Shown here: positions 9,247 through 18,723 of the stretch, piece after piece
Numbering within the stretch: the stretch's first letter is position 1
How the letters are laid out: every line of letters begins with the position of its first letter
Assembly: GCA_963795935.1 (NCBI GenBank)
Contig: CAWCJO010000017.1
Span: 62,001-126,000, forward strand
Direction of reading: 5' to 3'
Source of the DNA: JAICMB01 sp963795935
GTDB lineage: Bacteria; Acidobacteriota; Terriglobia; Bryobacterales; Bryobacteraceae
Length of the DNA: 64,000 nucleotides
The notes under the pieces: model-generated
Database searches by the model: none
Told to the model about the DNA's origin: nothing
What the model saw: only the letters and a program-made list of their open reading frames with translations
Made by a program: the position numbers and the translations under genes

Positions 9247-9362
9247 CTGCCTAGCCGGCAATCCCGCTTCCAGCATAGGCCTAGCTTGAACGGCTGAAGG
9301 CGGCGAGCGTGCGCATCGGGATGATTTCGTTGGAGATTAAGGCGCGAGATCGCGGGGAACGG

Positions 9363-9629
9363 TCAGTGGACGCGGGGGCGGTGCATCTCGTTTTGTATCA
9401 ACTCGTCGAAGATGGCCAGGACCTGTTTACGATAGCTGTAGACGCGCTTCAAGGCGTCTTGGAAACCGCCTTCATAGCGCCTGGTCTTCAGCCATTTTTC
9501 GAGGATGGGTTTGGGGACGTCAATGTCCCGCCGCAGGGTATCGGCGGAGTGGCCGCGCAAAAAGAGTCCGTAGAACATGGCCGCCTCGCGTTGCGGCGCC
9601 AGTGGATCGAATTCTTCCCGGATTGTCAT
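9363..9629 (-). CDS. Small HTH-like conserved hypothetical protein
   Basis: An 88-aa protein starting MTIREEFDPLAPQREAAM. The segment GHSADTLRRDIDVPKPILEKW has the spacing of a helix-turn-helix: a short helix, a turn at the Asp-Val-Pro, then a second helix, followed by a basic third segment. I infer a DNA-binding role, possibly a transposase-like or repressor-like HTH, but have no named family. The longer in-frame start at 9683 would add a hydrophobic segment unlikely to be real. It lies about 110 bp from the right end of the insertion sequence. Confidence 0.55.
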   Translation of the reverse strand: MTIREEFDPLAPQREAAMFYGLFLRGHSADTLRRDIDVPKPILEKWLKTRRYEGGFQDALKRVYSYRKQVLAIFDELIQNEMHRPRVH

Positions 9630-9880
9630 GCGGACCGCTCGATAACAAAAAAACAGTATAAACAGGCCGCACCACCGAATCAAGGGGAGGGACCCGGTAA
9701 TCGGGCAGGCATTCCATGCCCGAATGATACTTCCAGTTTACCAGCAGCCTCTAAATCCGGCCACCCGCGCTACGGCTTTCCTACCTCTTTTCGGATGTCC
9801 GGGGGCGCAACGTTAGGGTGCGGGGCCGCTCTGTGGTAGAAGTAAGGAGCCGGAAGTCAGGAGCGTTAAGGAGCCGATTG

Positions 9881-10198
9881 ATGATCAGGAAATTCGCCGT
9901 TTTATTTTGCGCGGCCGCGGGGTTGGGTTTCGCGGGAACTTGGAGCGGCACGGTGGTGGATGTAATGTGCCACGGCAAGGACCTGGCGGGACATACCAGG
10001 GAATGCGCGCTTTCTTGCGCCAAGAGCGGCTACGGTCTGGTCACGTCCGACGGACAGTTTTATAAATTCGACGAGAGCGGCAATGCGCGGGCGCTGGCGG
10101 CGCTGAAGAAATCGTCGAAGGACAAGGATCTGAAGGCTACAGTGAGCGGCAGCATGGACGGGGACGTGATCAAAGTATCCTCTATTGAGTTGGAGTAA
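9881..10198 (+). CDS. Small secreted protein, conserved hypothetical
   Basis: A 105-aa protein with a clear signal peptide (MIRKFAVLFCAAAGLGFAGT). The mature part has a Cys pattern, DVMCHGKDL then ECALSCAKSGYGLV, followed by DGQFYKFDESGN and an alternating beta-like C-terminus (KATVSGSMDGDVIKVSSIEL). The fold looks like a small beta barrel and the Cys/His residues could hold a metal or a disulphide. I do not recognise a named family. AAGGAG seven nt before the ATG at 9881 decides the start over the upstream in-frame ATG at 9818. Confidence 0.7.
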   Translation: MIRKFAVLFCAAAGLGFAGTWSGTVVDVMCHGKDLAGHTRECALSCAKSGYGLVTSDGQFYKFDESGNARALAALKKSSKDKDLKATVSGSMDGDVIKVSSIELE

Positions 10199-10332
10199 CC
10201 GGGATGAGCAGGCCGGGCGCGCCGGCCGGCTGCTGCCGCAGGACGCCGACAGCAGTATCGGTTCGGGCCGGCCCCAGCGTAGTCCCGTCCGGGCAATAGC
10301 GATTGCGGCGGCGTCGCCGATAAGCAACCTAG

Positions 10333-12144
10333 ATGGAATCGGCGATACGCGATATCGTCTCCGCCTTCGACGCCAACCCGATGACGGCGTCGAGAAAGCT
10401 GCGGATGTTTTTCGAGAGCGATCCGAAGGCGTTTGTGGATGCCGCGATTGCGGTTCTTCGCGACGGCGCGGAATTGCAGGGCACGAATTACCTGCTGACG
10501 CTGCTGGCCGGCCACGGGGTACTCTTGAATCCGCTGTGCGATCCGCACATCTTCACCTTGGATCAAGCCCGCGGGCTGTCGCGCCGTCTTATGCTGCTCG
10601 ATCCGCAATTCGACGTGCGTCTGCTGCGCAGCCTGCTACAGAACGGCGGCGCTTCGTCCCCGGAGCTGGAGCGGGTCAGCGGCACTCCGGCCGGGGTGCG
10701 CCTGCTTGACATTCTTGCCGACGTTTCGGACGGGACGCGCGTGCTCCCCACCATGACGCAGCTTCTGCGGCATTCGAATTCGCATGTGCGCTCGAAGGCC
10801 GCCCTGCTGGTCGGCCGCGGCAACAAGAATCACAAGTGGGTGCAGGATCGGCTGGGCGAGCCCGACGCGCGGGTGCGGGCCAATGCCGTCGAATCGTTAT
10901 GGGGCACCGATACGGCCGGCGCGCGCGGCGTTTTTTGGACCGCTCTGAAGGATGGCGACCATCGCGTCGTCGGCAACGCCGTGCTGGGTCTGTATCGCCT
11001 CGGCGACCCGGCCAGCGTGCGCCTGACGCTCGATCTGATGTCGCATCCGCAAGCGGTTTTTCGAGGCGCGGCGTTATGGGTTATGGGCGAGACCGGGGAC
11101 CAGCGCTTCATGCCCTTCGTGGCGAGGATGATCGGCGCTTCCGAGCCGCCCTTGCGCGGCAACGCCTTTCGCGCCGCGGCGAAGCTGAAGAAAGCGATCG
11201 CAAAGCGCGAGGCCAACCCGCCGTTGAGTCTGGTCGCGAGCGCCCCGCGCGCCGCCGCCGACGGTTTCCTGGAATTCACCGCCGCTGTCCGGTGCGGCCG
11301 CGGCAATCCAGCGCCCGATCTGAACGCGACCAATTTTGCTATCTGGGAAGATCTGGTCCTGATCAAGGATTACAACGTCTGCCGGCAGGGAAAGGGCGAG
11401 CCGATCGCAATCGCCTTTGCATTTCCACGCATCGTCGAGCGCGGGAGCGCCCTCGCTGAAAGTCAGGACCATGCGATCCGGCGCGCTCTGCAATTCAAGC
11501 GCAAGCAGGATATATGGACGGTCCTGAAATATGTCACGCGCGGTCAGGACAAGGCGGCCGCATCCGCGGCCACGGGATGGACTCCCACGGATGACGATCT
11601 CGCCTCCGTGCGCATGCCTTTCACGGCCGATCGGGAAACCATCGCCAGGGCCGTGGAGTCCGCGCTGCCGCGCATGAACTGCGCCTCTAATCTGCAGCAG
11701 GCAACGCGCGTCCTGATCGGCGCAGCGTCTCAAACGTTTGCGGCGCGAAACGTCGTCCTGATTTGCCAAGGTCCGGCGGAGAACTTCAGCCGCGATTCCC
11801 GCCAGGACGCGGATTGTGCAGGGGTGGCCCATATTGCCATTCACATCGTTTCGCCGTGGCCCACCGGCGCCATGTACGATTTTTGTTCGCGTACGGGAGG
11901 ATCGCTCGTGCCCGCGGCGTCGCTGGAAGAGATTCCCGAAGCCCTGGAGAGTTTATGCGGCCGGCTTCTGAACTCCTACGATGTCCGTTATCGCCCCGAG
12001 GCGCCGGGGGCGTCCAAATTGAGAGTACAAGTGTATACGAACACCAGGATGGGGGAGACCTGTCACGATCTCGGCTGGCCTGTTGCGGCTGCGAGCGCCT
12101 CGACGTGCGCTCGCGCCGCCGATGCCAGCCCGCTCAGATCGTAG
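10333..12144 (+). CDS. HEAT-repeat protein with degenerate VWA-like C-terminal half
   Basis: A 603-aa protein in two halves. Residues about 100-290 are HEAT repeats (SHVRSKAALLVGRGN, ARVRANAVESLWG, HRVVGNAVLGLYRLGD, AVFRGAALWVMGETGD), a protein-binding solenoid. The second half resembles the VWA-like proteins abundant in Acidobacteria: APDLNATNFAIWED matches their 'ltakDFtvlEDg' start, and FCSRTGGSLVPAASLEEI matches the usual region before the C-terminal strand. The metal-binding DxSxS motif is absent at the expected place (AFAFPRIVERG), so no MIDAS site is likely. There is no signal peptide. The C-terminus overlaps the convergent deacetylase gene by 82 bp; the last ~25 residues look unnatural and the true end may be earlier if a base is miscalled. 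Confidence 0.7.
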   Translation: MESAIRDIVSAFDANPMTASRKLRMFFESDPKAFVDAAIAVLRDGAELQGTNYLLTLLAGHGVLLNPLCDPHIFTLDQARGLSRRLMLLDPQFDVRLLRSLLQNGGASSPELERVSGTPAGVRLLDILADVSDGTRVLPTMTQLLRHSNSHVRSKAALLVGRGNKNHKWVQDRLGEPDARVRANAVESLWGTDTAGARGVFWTALKDGDHRVVGNAVLGLYRLGDPASVRLTLDLMSHPQAVFRGAALWVMGETGDQRFMPFVARMIGASEPPLRGNAFRAAAKLKKAIAKREANPPLSLVASAPRAAADGFLEFTAAVRCGRGNPAPDLNATNFAIWEDLVLIKDYNVCRQGKGEPIAIAFAFPRIVERGSALAESQDHAIRRALQFKRKQDIWTVLKYVTRGQDKAAASAATGWTPTDDDLASVRMPFTADRETIARAVESALPRMNCASNLQQATRVLIGAASQTFAARNVVLICQGPAENFSRDSRQDADCAGVAHIAIHIVSPWPTGAMYDFCSRTGGSLVPAASLEEIPEALESLCGRLLNSYDVRYRPEAPGASKLRVQVYTNTRMGETCHDLGWPVAAASASTCARAADASPLRS

Positions 12145-13010
12145 CCGCCTTCGAGCACCGAGACGACTCGTCCGCCCGCGTGCCGCCCGGCAATTTCGAG
12201 CAGGATGGCGGTCAATTCGGCGAAATCGGCATCGGCGAGACGGAAGCCTCCCAACGGATCGCCCGCACGGGAGTCGAATCCGGCCGAGATCAACATGAAA
12301 TCGGGCTGGAACGCCTCCGCAGCCGGCGCAAGCTTGTCGCGAAAAGCTCCCACGATCTCCCGCCGTCCAGCGCCGGAGGGGAAGGGGCAGTTCAACGTCT
12401 TTCCTTGGCCGTCTCCATGTCCGGTTTCCTCGGGGCTTCCGGTCCCTGGATACCAGGGATATTGGTGCGTGCTGAAGAAAAACACGGACCCGTCCTCATA
12501 AAAAATATCCTGCGTGCCGTTGCCATGATGCACGTCCCAGTCGGCAATCAGCACGCGTTCGGCGCCGTGTTTCCGCTGGGCATATCGGGCCGCGATGGCT
12601 ACGTTGTTGAAGATGCAAAAGCCCATGCCGCGATCGGCTGTGGCATGGTGCCCCGGCGGGCGCACGATGCAGAACGCGTTGCGGGCTTCCCCCGCAAATA
12701 CCGCGTCAACCGCGTTCAGGGCCCCGCCCGCGGCATGCAGCGCGACATCTAAAGATGCCGGGCAAATTGTCGTGTCTCCGGTGCTTAGGTCGCCGCATCC
12801 CGACGCGACTTCGCGCTTTACGGTCTCGATGTACGCGCGGGTATGGCAAAGCGCGAGCTCGTCTTCCAACGCCTTGCGCGTCGCCAGGGTTACCAGATCC
12901 AGACCCTTTAGACCCGACAGCGCCGCATCGAAGCGTTCCGGACGCTCGGGGTGACCCGGGCCGGTGAAATGCAGTTTCGAAACGGGATCTGCCAGCAGCG
13001 CGGTTCGCAA
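12063..13010 (-). CDS. Histone deacetylase / acetoin-utilisation (AcuC)-like amidohydrolase
   Basis: A 315-aa member of the arginase/deacetylase superfamily: TGPGHPERPERFDA near the N-terminus, RPPGHHATADRGMGF with the catalytic His pair, DWDVHHGNGTQDIFY with zinc-binding Asp and His, SAGFDSRAGDPLGGF with the second zinc Asp, and EGGYDL at the end. These enzymes remove acetyl groups from lysine or small amides such as polyamines. The start is TTG at 13010, giving MRTALLADP in good agreement with family N-termini; no ATG fits. It is the last gene of a compact minus-strand run. Confidence 0.87.
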   Translation of the reverse strand: MRTALLADPVSKLHFTGPGHPERPERFDAALSGLKGLDLVTLATRKALEDELALCHTRAYIETVKREVASGCGDLSTGDTTICPASLDVALHAAGGALNAVDAVFAGEARNAFCIVRPPGHHATADRGMGFCIFNNVAIAARYAQRKHGAERVLIADWDVHHGNGTQDIFYEDGSVFFFSTHQYPWYPGTGSPEETGHGDGQGKTLNCPFPSGAGRREIVGAFRDKLAPAAEAFQPDFMLISAGFDSRAGDPLGGFRLADADFAELTAILLEIAGRHAGGRVVSVLEGGYDLSGLASAARAHVEALAAATGQPRS

Positions 13011-13019
13011 ATAACCAGT

Positions 13020-13544
13020 CTATTCCGGCGGCAGCTTGTCCTTGAGCTGCTGCACCAGGTCTTCAACCGCGGTGTTCTCGGCCAGCAGCTTCGCCTCGGG
13101 GTCGTATTGAACCTCATGCAATCCCACGTGCGCGCACAGACGTTGCAAGAGCTGCAACACCTTCGTGGTCTCCTGCTCGGCCAGCATGTCGATCTGCAGC
13201 GTAAGCTGGGTTCGCGACTCGGCCCGCTTGCTCTCACGATTCTGCTTCATCAACACAAACGTCGAGAGCAACACGGCCTCGAGCGAGACGCCCATGCTCA
13301 GAAACAGAAATGGATAGGGATCCCACGCCGGAATACCCGGAATCAACTTGCAATTCACCACGAACCAAGTTGTGAAGACCACAACGTGCAGCACCACGAA
13401 AGTGATGCTCCCGGCAAACGACCCGATCGCATCGCCGATTCGTTGTACCCAGGAGCGGCGCTCCAGAAACTGCTGCTCCATCTTTGCGATGGTGTTGATG
13501 TTATCGGCGGCCGGACTGGGCGGCCGCGGCGCCGGCGTTTTCAT
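13020..13544 (-). CDS. DUF1003 inner-membrane protein
   Basis: A 174-aa protein with two adjacent transmembrane segments (about residues 38-58 and 68-95, FVVLHVVVFTTWFVVN and PFLFLSMGVSLEAVLLSTFVL), the hallmark of DUF1003, then a cytoplasmic helical tail (QNRESKRAESRTQLTLQID). The core WNxxPFxxLxxxxSxxA pattern appears as AWDPYPFLFLSMGVSLEA. GGAGGAGG lies 2-9 nt before the ATG at 13544, so the longer frame upstream is not used. Its start overlaps the DUF488 stop by 4 nt (ATGA), indicating translational coupling. Biochemical role unknown. Confidence 0.82.
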   Translation of the reverse strand: MKTPAPRPPSPAADNINTIAKMEQQFLERRSWVQRIGDAIGSFAGSITFVVLHVVVFTTWFVVNCKLIPGIPAWDPYPFLFLSMGVSLEAVLLSTFVLMKQNRESKRAESRTQLTLQIDMLAEQETTKVLQLLQRLCAHVGLHEVQYDPEAKLLAENTAVEDLVQQLKDKLPPE

Positions 13545-14059
13545 GCCTCCTCCCGGTACACGATCACGGTTCCATCCACGCGCGCAAACGGCGTCATGCG
13601 ATGCGGTTTCGCCCGCGCCGCGCCATGGAGATGCTGCACGGCGATTCCGCGCGCTGTCAATGCATCGGCCACAAGCGAGCGGTGGCAGCGCCACTCGACC
13701 GCCTCGGCGCACATGATGGCTACGGGCTTATTCCGAGCGGCCGCGATCAGTTCGTCGATCCCGCGCTCGAAATCCGGCGTCTGCATGTAATCGGCGTAGC
13801 CCCGGAATGAAGCATTGCGCCAGCCGGTGTTTGCCGAATCGGCCCGCGCGCGCCGCAATCCGCCCAGCGCTCCCATGTATTCATAGCCAATGCCGGCATC
13901 CGCCAAACTCGCGGGCAGCGAATCGCGATTAAACTGCGGATTGTGGCGCGAGCGCGGGACGGTGCGGATATCGACCAACAACTCGATCCCGTGCGCCTTG
14001 AGGATTTCGATGAACTCGCCGATGGGGCGCGTCGAATGACCGATGGTACTCACAATCAT
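13541..14059 (-). CDS. DUF488 family protein
   Basis: A 172-aa DUF488 protein: STIGHSTRPIGEFIEIL at the N-terminus, LLVDIRTVPRSRHNPQFN, YEYMGALGGLR, and IMCAEAVEWRCHRSLVAD with the conserved Cys and the CHR motif. Family members are small cytoplasmic proteins of unknown activity, often linked to stress or nucleic-acid functions. Length is normal. It ends in an ATGA overlap with the DUF1003 gene and starts 24 nt after the PPC-domain gene. Confidence 0.87.
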   Translation of the reverse strand: MIVSTIGHSTRPIGEFIEILKAHGIELLVDIRTVPRSRHNPQFNRDSLPASLADAGIGYEYMGALGGLRRARADSANTGWRNASFRGYADYMQTPDFERGIDELIAAARNKPVAIMCAEAVEWRCHRSLVADALTARGIAVQHLHGAARAKPHRMTPFARVDGTVIVYREEA

Positions 14060-14083
14060 TCAATCTGCAATTTTATGGCAATT

Positions 14084-14519
14084 TTACACCCTTATCAGCG
14101 CGATGCCGCTCTCCGGGTCCATCTGGCGGCGCAATACGGCCGGGGATTCCTCCAGCATGACTTCCAGCGTGGGCCGCACGCGCGCGTCCATAAGGTGCCC
14201 GCCCATCATCGATCCATCGCGCTTTGCCACCGCGACATGCGCGTGCAGTTTCGGCTGATTGCTCTTATCCACCGCTATGTCCCCGATGAGCGATACGACC
14301 TCCACCTGTTCGTCAATCGGAATCTTGCGGTACTCCTTCTTTTCCCAGTCGAAGTAGCCTACCGTCAGCGGAACTGAAGGCCCCGATGGCGGTGAAATGG
14401 GCGGCGGTTACGTGGTGCTCTTTGGCGAAGGCCAGCAGCCCCGCCGCGACTTCATCGCCCGTATTAAAGACGATCGCGAAGGTCTTCTCCGCCAATCCTT
14501 CCAGCAGGGCCGCTTTCAT
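14084..14519 (-). pseudogene. PPC (DUF296) domain protein, one frameshift
   Basis: The two pieces together form a complete ~144-aa PPC-domain protein. Piece one: MKAALLEGLAEKTFAIVF, TGDEVAAGLLAFAKEH, AHFTAIGAFSS. Piece two in the next frame: TVGYFDWEKKEYR, EVVSLIGDIA, LHAHVAVAKRDG, GGHLMDARVRPTLEVML. In the family these are the fold core and a His cluster that binds metal. The break is near 14370, where AGTTCCGCTGACG carries one base more than expected. The ATG at 14519 overlaps the upstream stop (ATGA), which supports the start. Bacterial members are often called DNA-binding proteins, but function is not established. Confidence 0.8.
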
Positions 14520-17500
14520 GCTCGTCCGCGGCTCCGCGGCGATACGGCCTTGCGCGCGTTCCAATACAGCAGGCCGCCGCCGAGCAGCGCTCCGGCGGCC
14601 ACGCTCGTCAGCAATATCGAGGTGGGATGCATGCCCGCGCCTTTCAAATGCAGGTATTTCTTTTCCGGAAAGCCGCTCTTCGGACCCTTGCTGCCTTCCT
14701 CCAGCGCCATCTTGAGCACCTGAGCAATATGAAGCGCGCGCCGTTCGGTCCCCTGCTCGATCTGGGTGCGGCAGCTAAATCCGTCCGCGACGATAAGCGT
14801 GTCCTTGGAGGCTTCCCGCACCTTTGGCAGTGTTCCCAATTCGCCGACCTTCATGGAAACCTCGTACTTGCCCTCCTCGAACCCGAAGCTGCCCGCCATG
14901 CCGCAGCAGGTATCGTCGAGCACATGGTGATCGAGCCCCATGTCAGTGAGCAGTTTTTTCTCGCTGTCCATGCCCATGACCGAGCGGTGATGGCAATGTC
15001 CGTGTACCACCGCCTTGCGCGACAGCTTCGGCGGACGGTAATGCGGCGTTTTCTTCTCCAGAAACTCCGCAAGCGTGAAAAACTGGCCGCTCAGCCGCTT
15101 GGCGTCGTTGTCCCGCGGCAACAACTCCGGCATTTCGTCGCGGAACACCGCCACGCAACTCGGCTCCAATCCTACGATCGGCGTGCCCGCCTGAATGTGC
15201 GGCCGCAAATTTTCCAGGATTTCGCCAAGCAGCTTTTCGGCGAGGTCGAGCATGCCGAAGTCGTACAGGGGCCGCCCGCAGCACAACGACTGCTTCGGGA
15301 CCAGCACGCGCCATCCCGCCGCCTCCAGCACCTCGACCGCCGCCGCCGCGACTTCCGGATGGAAATAGTTCGAGAAGGTGTCGGCCCAAAGGATGACCGG
15401 CGCGCGGTTGGCATTTCTGACGCCGCGCCGTCCGAACCAGTCCTTGAAGGTCACCGAAGCGAACTTCGGAATCGAGCGGCGCTGCGCGATGCCGCCCGCG
15501 AATTTCGCGAGATTGCTCAACCCGGGCGTCTGGGTGATGAAATTGACCAGATCGGGCGCCAGCGACGCCAGCCGCGCCCACCAGTAAATCAGACCCATCG
15601 AATAGGCGTGCCGGGGCCGCGGTTTCCCTTCGTAGTAGTGCGACAGGAATTCGGCTTTGTATGTCGCCATGTCCACGTTCAGCGGACAATCCGTCTTGCA
15701 ACCCTTGCACGAGAGGCACAGGTCCAGCGCATCGAACACGGCCTCGCTTTTCCAGCCGTCCTTGACCACGTCGCCCTGCATCATCTCGAAGAGCATGTGG
15801 GCGCGCCCGCGGGTGGAGTGCTTTTCCTCCATCGTGACGCGGTAGCTCGGACACATGATGCCGTTCTCGTGACGCCGGCACTCGCCCACGCCCACGCAGC
15901 GCAGCGTCGCGTTCGCGAAGCTGCCTTGGTCATTCGTAAATTTGAAATGCGTCTCGGGCTGCGGCGGATTGTAGTCCGTGCCCAGGCGCAGGTTTTCATC
16001 AATCCGGTACGGGTCGACGACTTTGCCGGGATTCATTTTCCAATCCGGGTCCCATAGAGATTTGAATTCGTTGAAGGCCTGTATCAGCCGCGGCCCGAAC
16101 ATTTTTTCGAGGAACTGCGCTTTGGACTGACCATCGCCGTGCTCGCCGGAAAGCGATCCGCCGTAACCGGTGACCAGCGTGGTCGCTTCATCCATGAATT
16201 CCGTGTACTTTTTAATTCCCTGCGCGGTCAGGAAATCGAAGGTGATACGGGTGTGAATGCAGCCCTGTCCGAAGTGCCCGTACAAGGCCCCTTCATAGCC
16301 GTATTTGTCGTAAAGCTTGCAAAGATCCCGCAGATAAGCGCCGACCTTCTCCGGCGCGACCGCCGAATCCTCCCAACCTTCCCACGTCGGCGGCGAACCC
16401 GGCACGAACGCCGACGCTCCCAGTCCGGCTTCGCGAACCTTCCAGACATGCGCTTCCTCAGTCTTGTCCCCGAACAGCTTCATGCTGGGGGCGTTGGGGC
16501 GGGATTTGATGCGGCCCATCAGCTTGCTTCCCTTCTCGTCCGCTTCCTCCTGCGAAGCGCCGCCGAACTGCACCATCAGCCAGCCGCGGCCGGGCGGCAA
16601 GCAGCTTGATGTAATCGATATCGAGATTCTTCTTGTGCATGTCCTCGATCAGCATGTAATCGAGTCCCTCGAGCGCGATCGGCTCGCTTTCGAGCACTTC
16701 CATCAAATGATCGGCGGCCTGATAGATGTTCGGATATCCCAGCACGACGAGACTCTGGTAGGGCGGCCAGTAGACCAACCGCACCTCCGCCTCGAGGATA
16801 GATACCAGGGTCCCTTCGCTGCCGACCAGCGCGCGGGCGACATTGAACCCGTTCTCCGGAAGCAGTTCGTTGAGGTTGTAGCCAGAGACGCGCCGTGGAA
16901 TTTTCGGAAATCTCTTGCGGATCAAATCGCCATACTGGTCGCGAATGCGTTTCATTCCGGCGTAGATTTCCGCTCGCCTGCCGCCCTCGCGAACGATCGC
17001 GTTCAGCTCCTCCTCGCTGGTCTCGCCGACATGGAGGCGCAAACCGTCATAGGTCAGCACCTCCATCGAGATCACGTTTTCCTCGGCCTTGCCCGCCATT
17101 TGCGCGTGCATGCCGCAGGAATTATTCCCCAGCATGCCGCCGAACGTGCAGCGGCTATGGGTGGCCGGATCCGGCCCGAACGTAAAGTTGCGCTTCCAGG
17201 TTTCGTTGCGCAGCACGTCGAGCACGAGACCCGGCTGGACCCGCGCGCGCTTGTTGTCATAATCGATCTCGAGAATACGGTTGATGTACTTCGTAAAATC
17301 CATCACGACGGCGGTGTTGCAGCACTGCCCGCACAGGCTGGTGCCGCCCCCGCGCGACAGAATCGGCGCGCCATGCTTGCGAGCCATCGCGACGGTCGCG
17401 ACCACATCGTCGACGGTCTTGGGAAGGACGACCCCTATGGGAGTCTGGCGATAGTTGGAGGCATCCGTCGCGTACAGCGCGCGGTCGCCATCGCCGAACC

Positions 17501-17633
17501 GCACCTCGCCCTCGAGGCGCGCGCGCAGATCCGCTTCGAGCGCGTCCGCATAGTCCGGCCGGCGGTCTCCCTTCCGCTGGCGGGTCGGCTCCGCCTTTTC
17601 GATGTCCGATTCATGAATGAGCGTCGTTGCCAT
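14516..17633 (-). pseudogene. FAD-linked oxidase / Fe-S (CCG-domain) fusion, D-lactate or glycolate dehydrogenase-like, one frameshift
   Basis: A very large protein (about 1,040 aa when repaired). Order: FAD-binding domain (RGGGTSLCGQCCNTAV, GGMLGNNSCGMHAQ), FAD-oxidase C-terminal domain (GEHGDGQSKAQFLEK), two 4Fe-4S clusters (CVGVGECRRHENGIMC, CLSCKGCKTDC), then two cysteine-rich CCG domains (SLCCGRPLYDFGM, DDTCCGMAGSFGFE). A hydrophobic segment near the C-terminus (SILLTSVAAGALLGGGLLYW) could anchor it in the membrane. Such fusions oxidise 2-hydroxyacids and pass electrons to quinones. The frame breaks near 16600 at a CTTGCCGCC that should read CTGCCGCC. It overlaps the upstream enolase-superfamily gene by 23 nt and the PPC gene by 4 nt. 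Confidence 0.82.
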
Positions 17634-18714
17634 AAACTCGATACTTCTCCGCGTCCGCTTTTTTCAATTCCAGCCCCAGGCCGGGCCGCGACAGGTCGGG
17701 CCGCAGCTCGCCGTTCACAGCCTTGATAGCCCCGTCAAAAAACATTTGCTCGATGCGCGCGTGATCGTGAAAATACTCGACGTTGATGGCCCGCGGCGAG
17801 GCGCAACACAGATGCGTGTGCAGCGAAGGCGCGGTGTGGGCCGACAGCGGCAGGCAGAACGATTCGCAGATCGCGCCGGCATTAAGAAATCCGGTCGCCC
17901 CGGCGCACCGCGTCGCGTCCGCTTGCAGCACGTCGACCGCTCCGGCTTCGACCATGCGGCGAAAATAGCGCTCGTCGTAGCCGTATTCGCCCGCCGCGAT
18001 CCGCATTCCGGGCGGCCCTTGATCGCGCATTAAGCGGAGGCCATCGAGATCGTCCGAGGAGACCGGCTCTTCAAACCAGGTCACGTTCAGATCCGCGAAT
18101 TGACGCGCCTTTTCGAGCGCTTGCTTGCGACGATAGGCCCCGTTGGCGTCCACGAAAAGCTCGACGTTATCCCCGATCGCCTTGCGCGCCACCTGCACGC
18201 GATGGAGGTCCCGCTCGGGATGCGTGCCGATCTTCATCTTCACGGCCCTGATGCCTTCCGACGCCCAGCCGCCGAGCTGCTCGCGAAGCTGCTCGTCGGT
18301 GTAGGACGTGAATCCTCCGCTTCCATACGCCATGACGCTGTCCCAGGCGGCGCCGAGCAGCGTCACCAGCGGTATCTTCAACAGCCGCGCCTTGAGATCC
18401 CACAGCGCGTTATCGACGGCCGCGATGGCCATGGACGAAATACCCGGCCGCCCGAGGTTGCGGATGCTCTGGACCATTTCGACCCAGCAGCCGGGCACCG
18501 ACATGGCATCGCGACCCGTGACCGTGGGAGCCAACATTTCGTCGATCAGCTTTGCCGTTGCGAGATCGGCGTAGGAATAGCCGAGGCTACGAACGCCGCC
18601 GCTTACCGCTTCGACAATAACGATTGTTGTGCTGTCCCACGCATAAGTGCCGTCCGCTTCCGGAGAAGTGGTCGGCACTTTGAACGCGGATACATTCACG
18701 CCATCGATTTTCAT
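17611..18714 (-). CDS. Mandelate racemase / muconate-lactonizing (enolase-superfamily) enzyme
   Basis: A 367-aa enolase-superfamily protein. Catalytic elements: AVKMKIG (KxK base), VDANGAY (first metal Asp), TWFEEPVSS (Glu), IAAGEYG (third metal Glu) and LSAHTAPSLH (His of the second acid/base). This combination fits acid-sugar dehydratases of the mandelate racemase subgroup. The substrate is not deducible, but the flanking FAD/Fe-S oxidase and TPP-dependent oxidase suggest sugar-acid or hydroxyacid catabolism. It lies 9 nt after the TPP-enzyme gene and overlaps the next gene. Confidence 0.85.
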   Translation of the reverse strand: MKIDGVNVSAFKVPTTSPEADGTYAWDSTTIVIVEAVSGGVRSLGYSYADLATAKLIDEMLAPTVTGRDAMSVPGCWVEMVQSIRNLGRPGISSMAIAAVDNALWDLKARLLKIPLVTLLGAAWDSVMAYGSGGFTSYTDEQLREQLGGWASEGIRAVKMKIGTHPERDLHRVQVARKAIGDNVELFVDANGAYRRKQALEKARQFADLNVTWFEEPVSSDDLDGLRLMRDQGPPGMRIAAGEYGYDERYFRRMVEAGAVDVLQADATRCAGATGFLNAGAICESFCLPLSAHTAPSLHTHLCCASPRAINVEYFHDHARIEQMFFDGAIKAVNGELRPDLSRPGLGLELKKADAEKYRVYGNDAHS

Positions 18715-18723
18715 CGACCGCGC

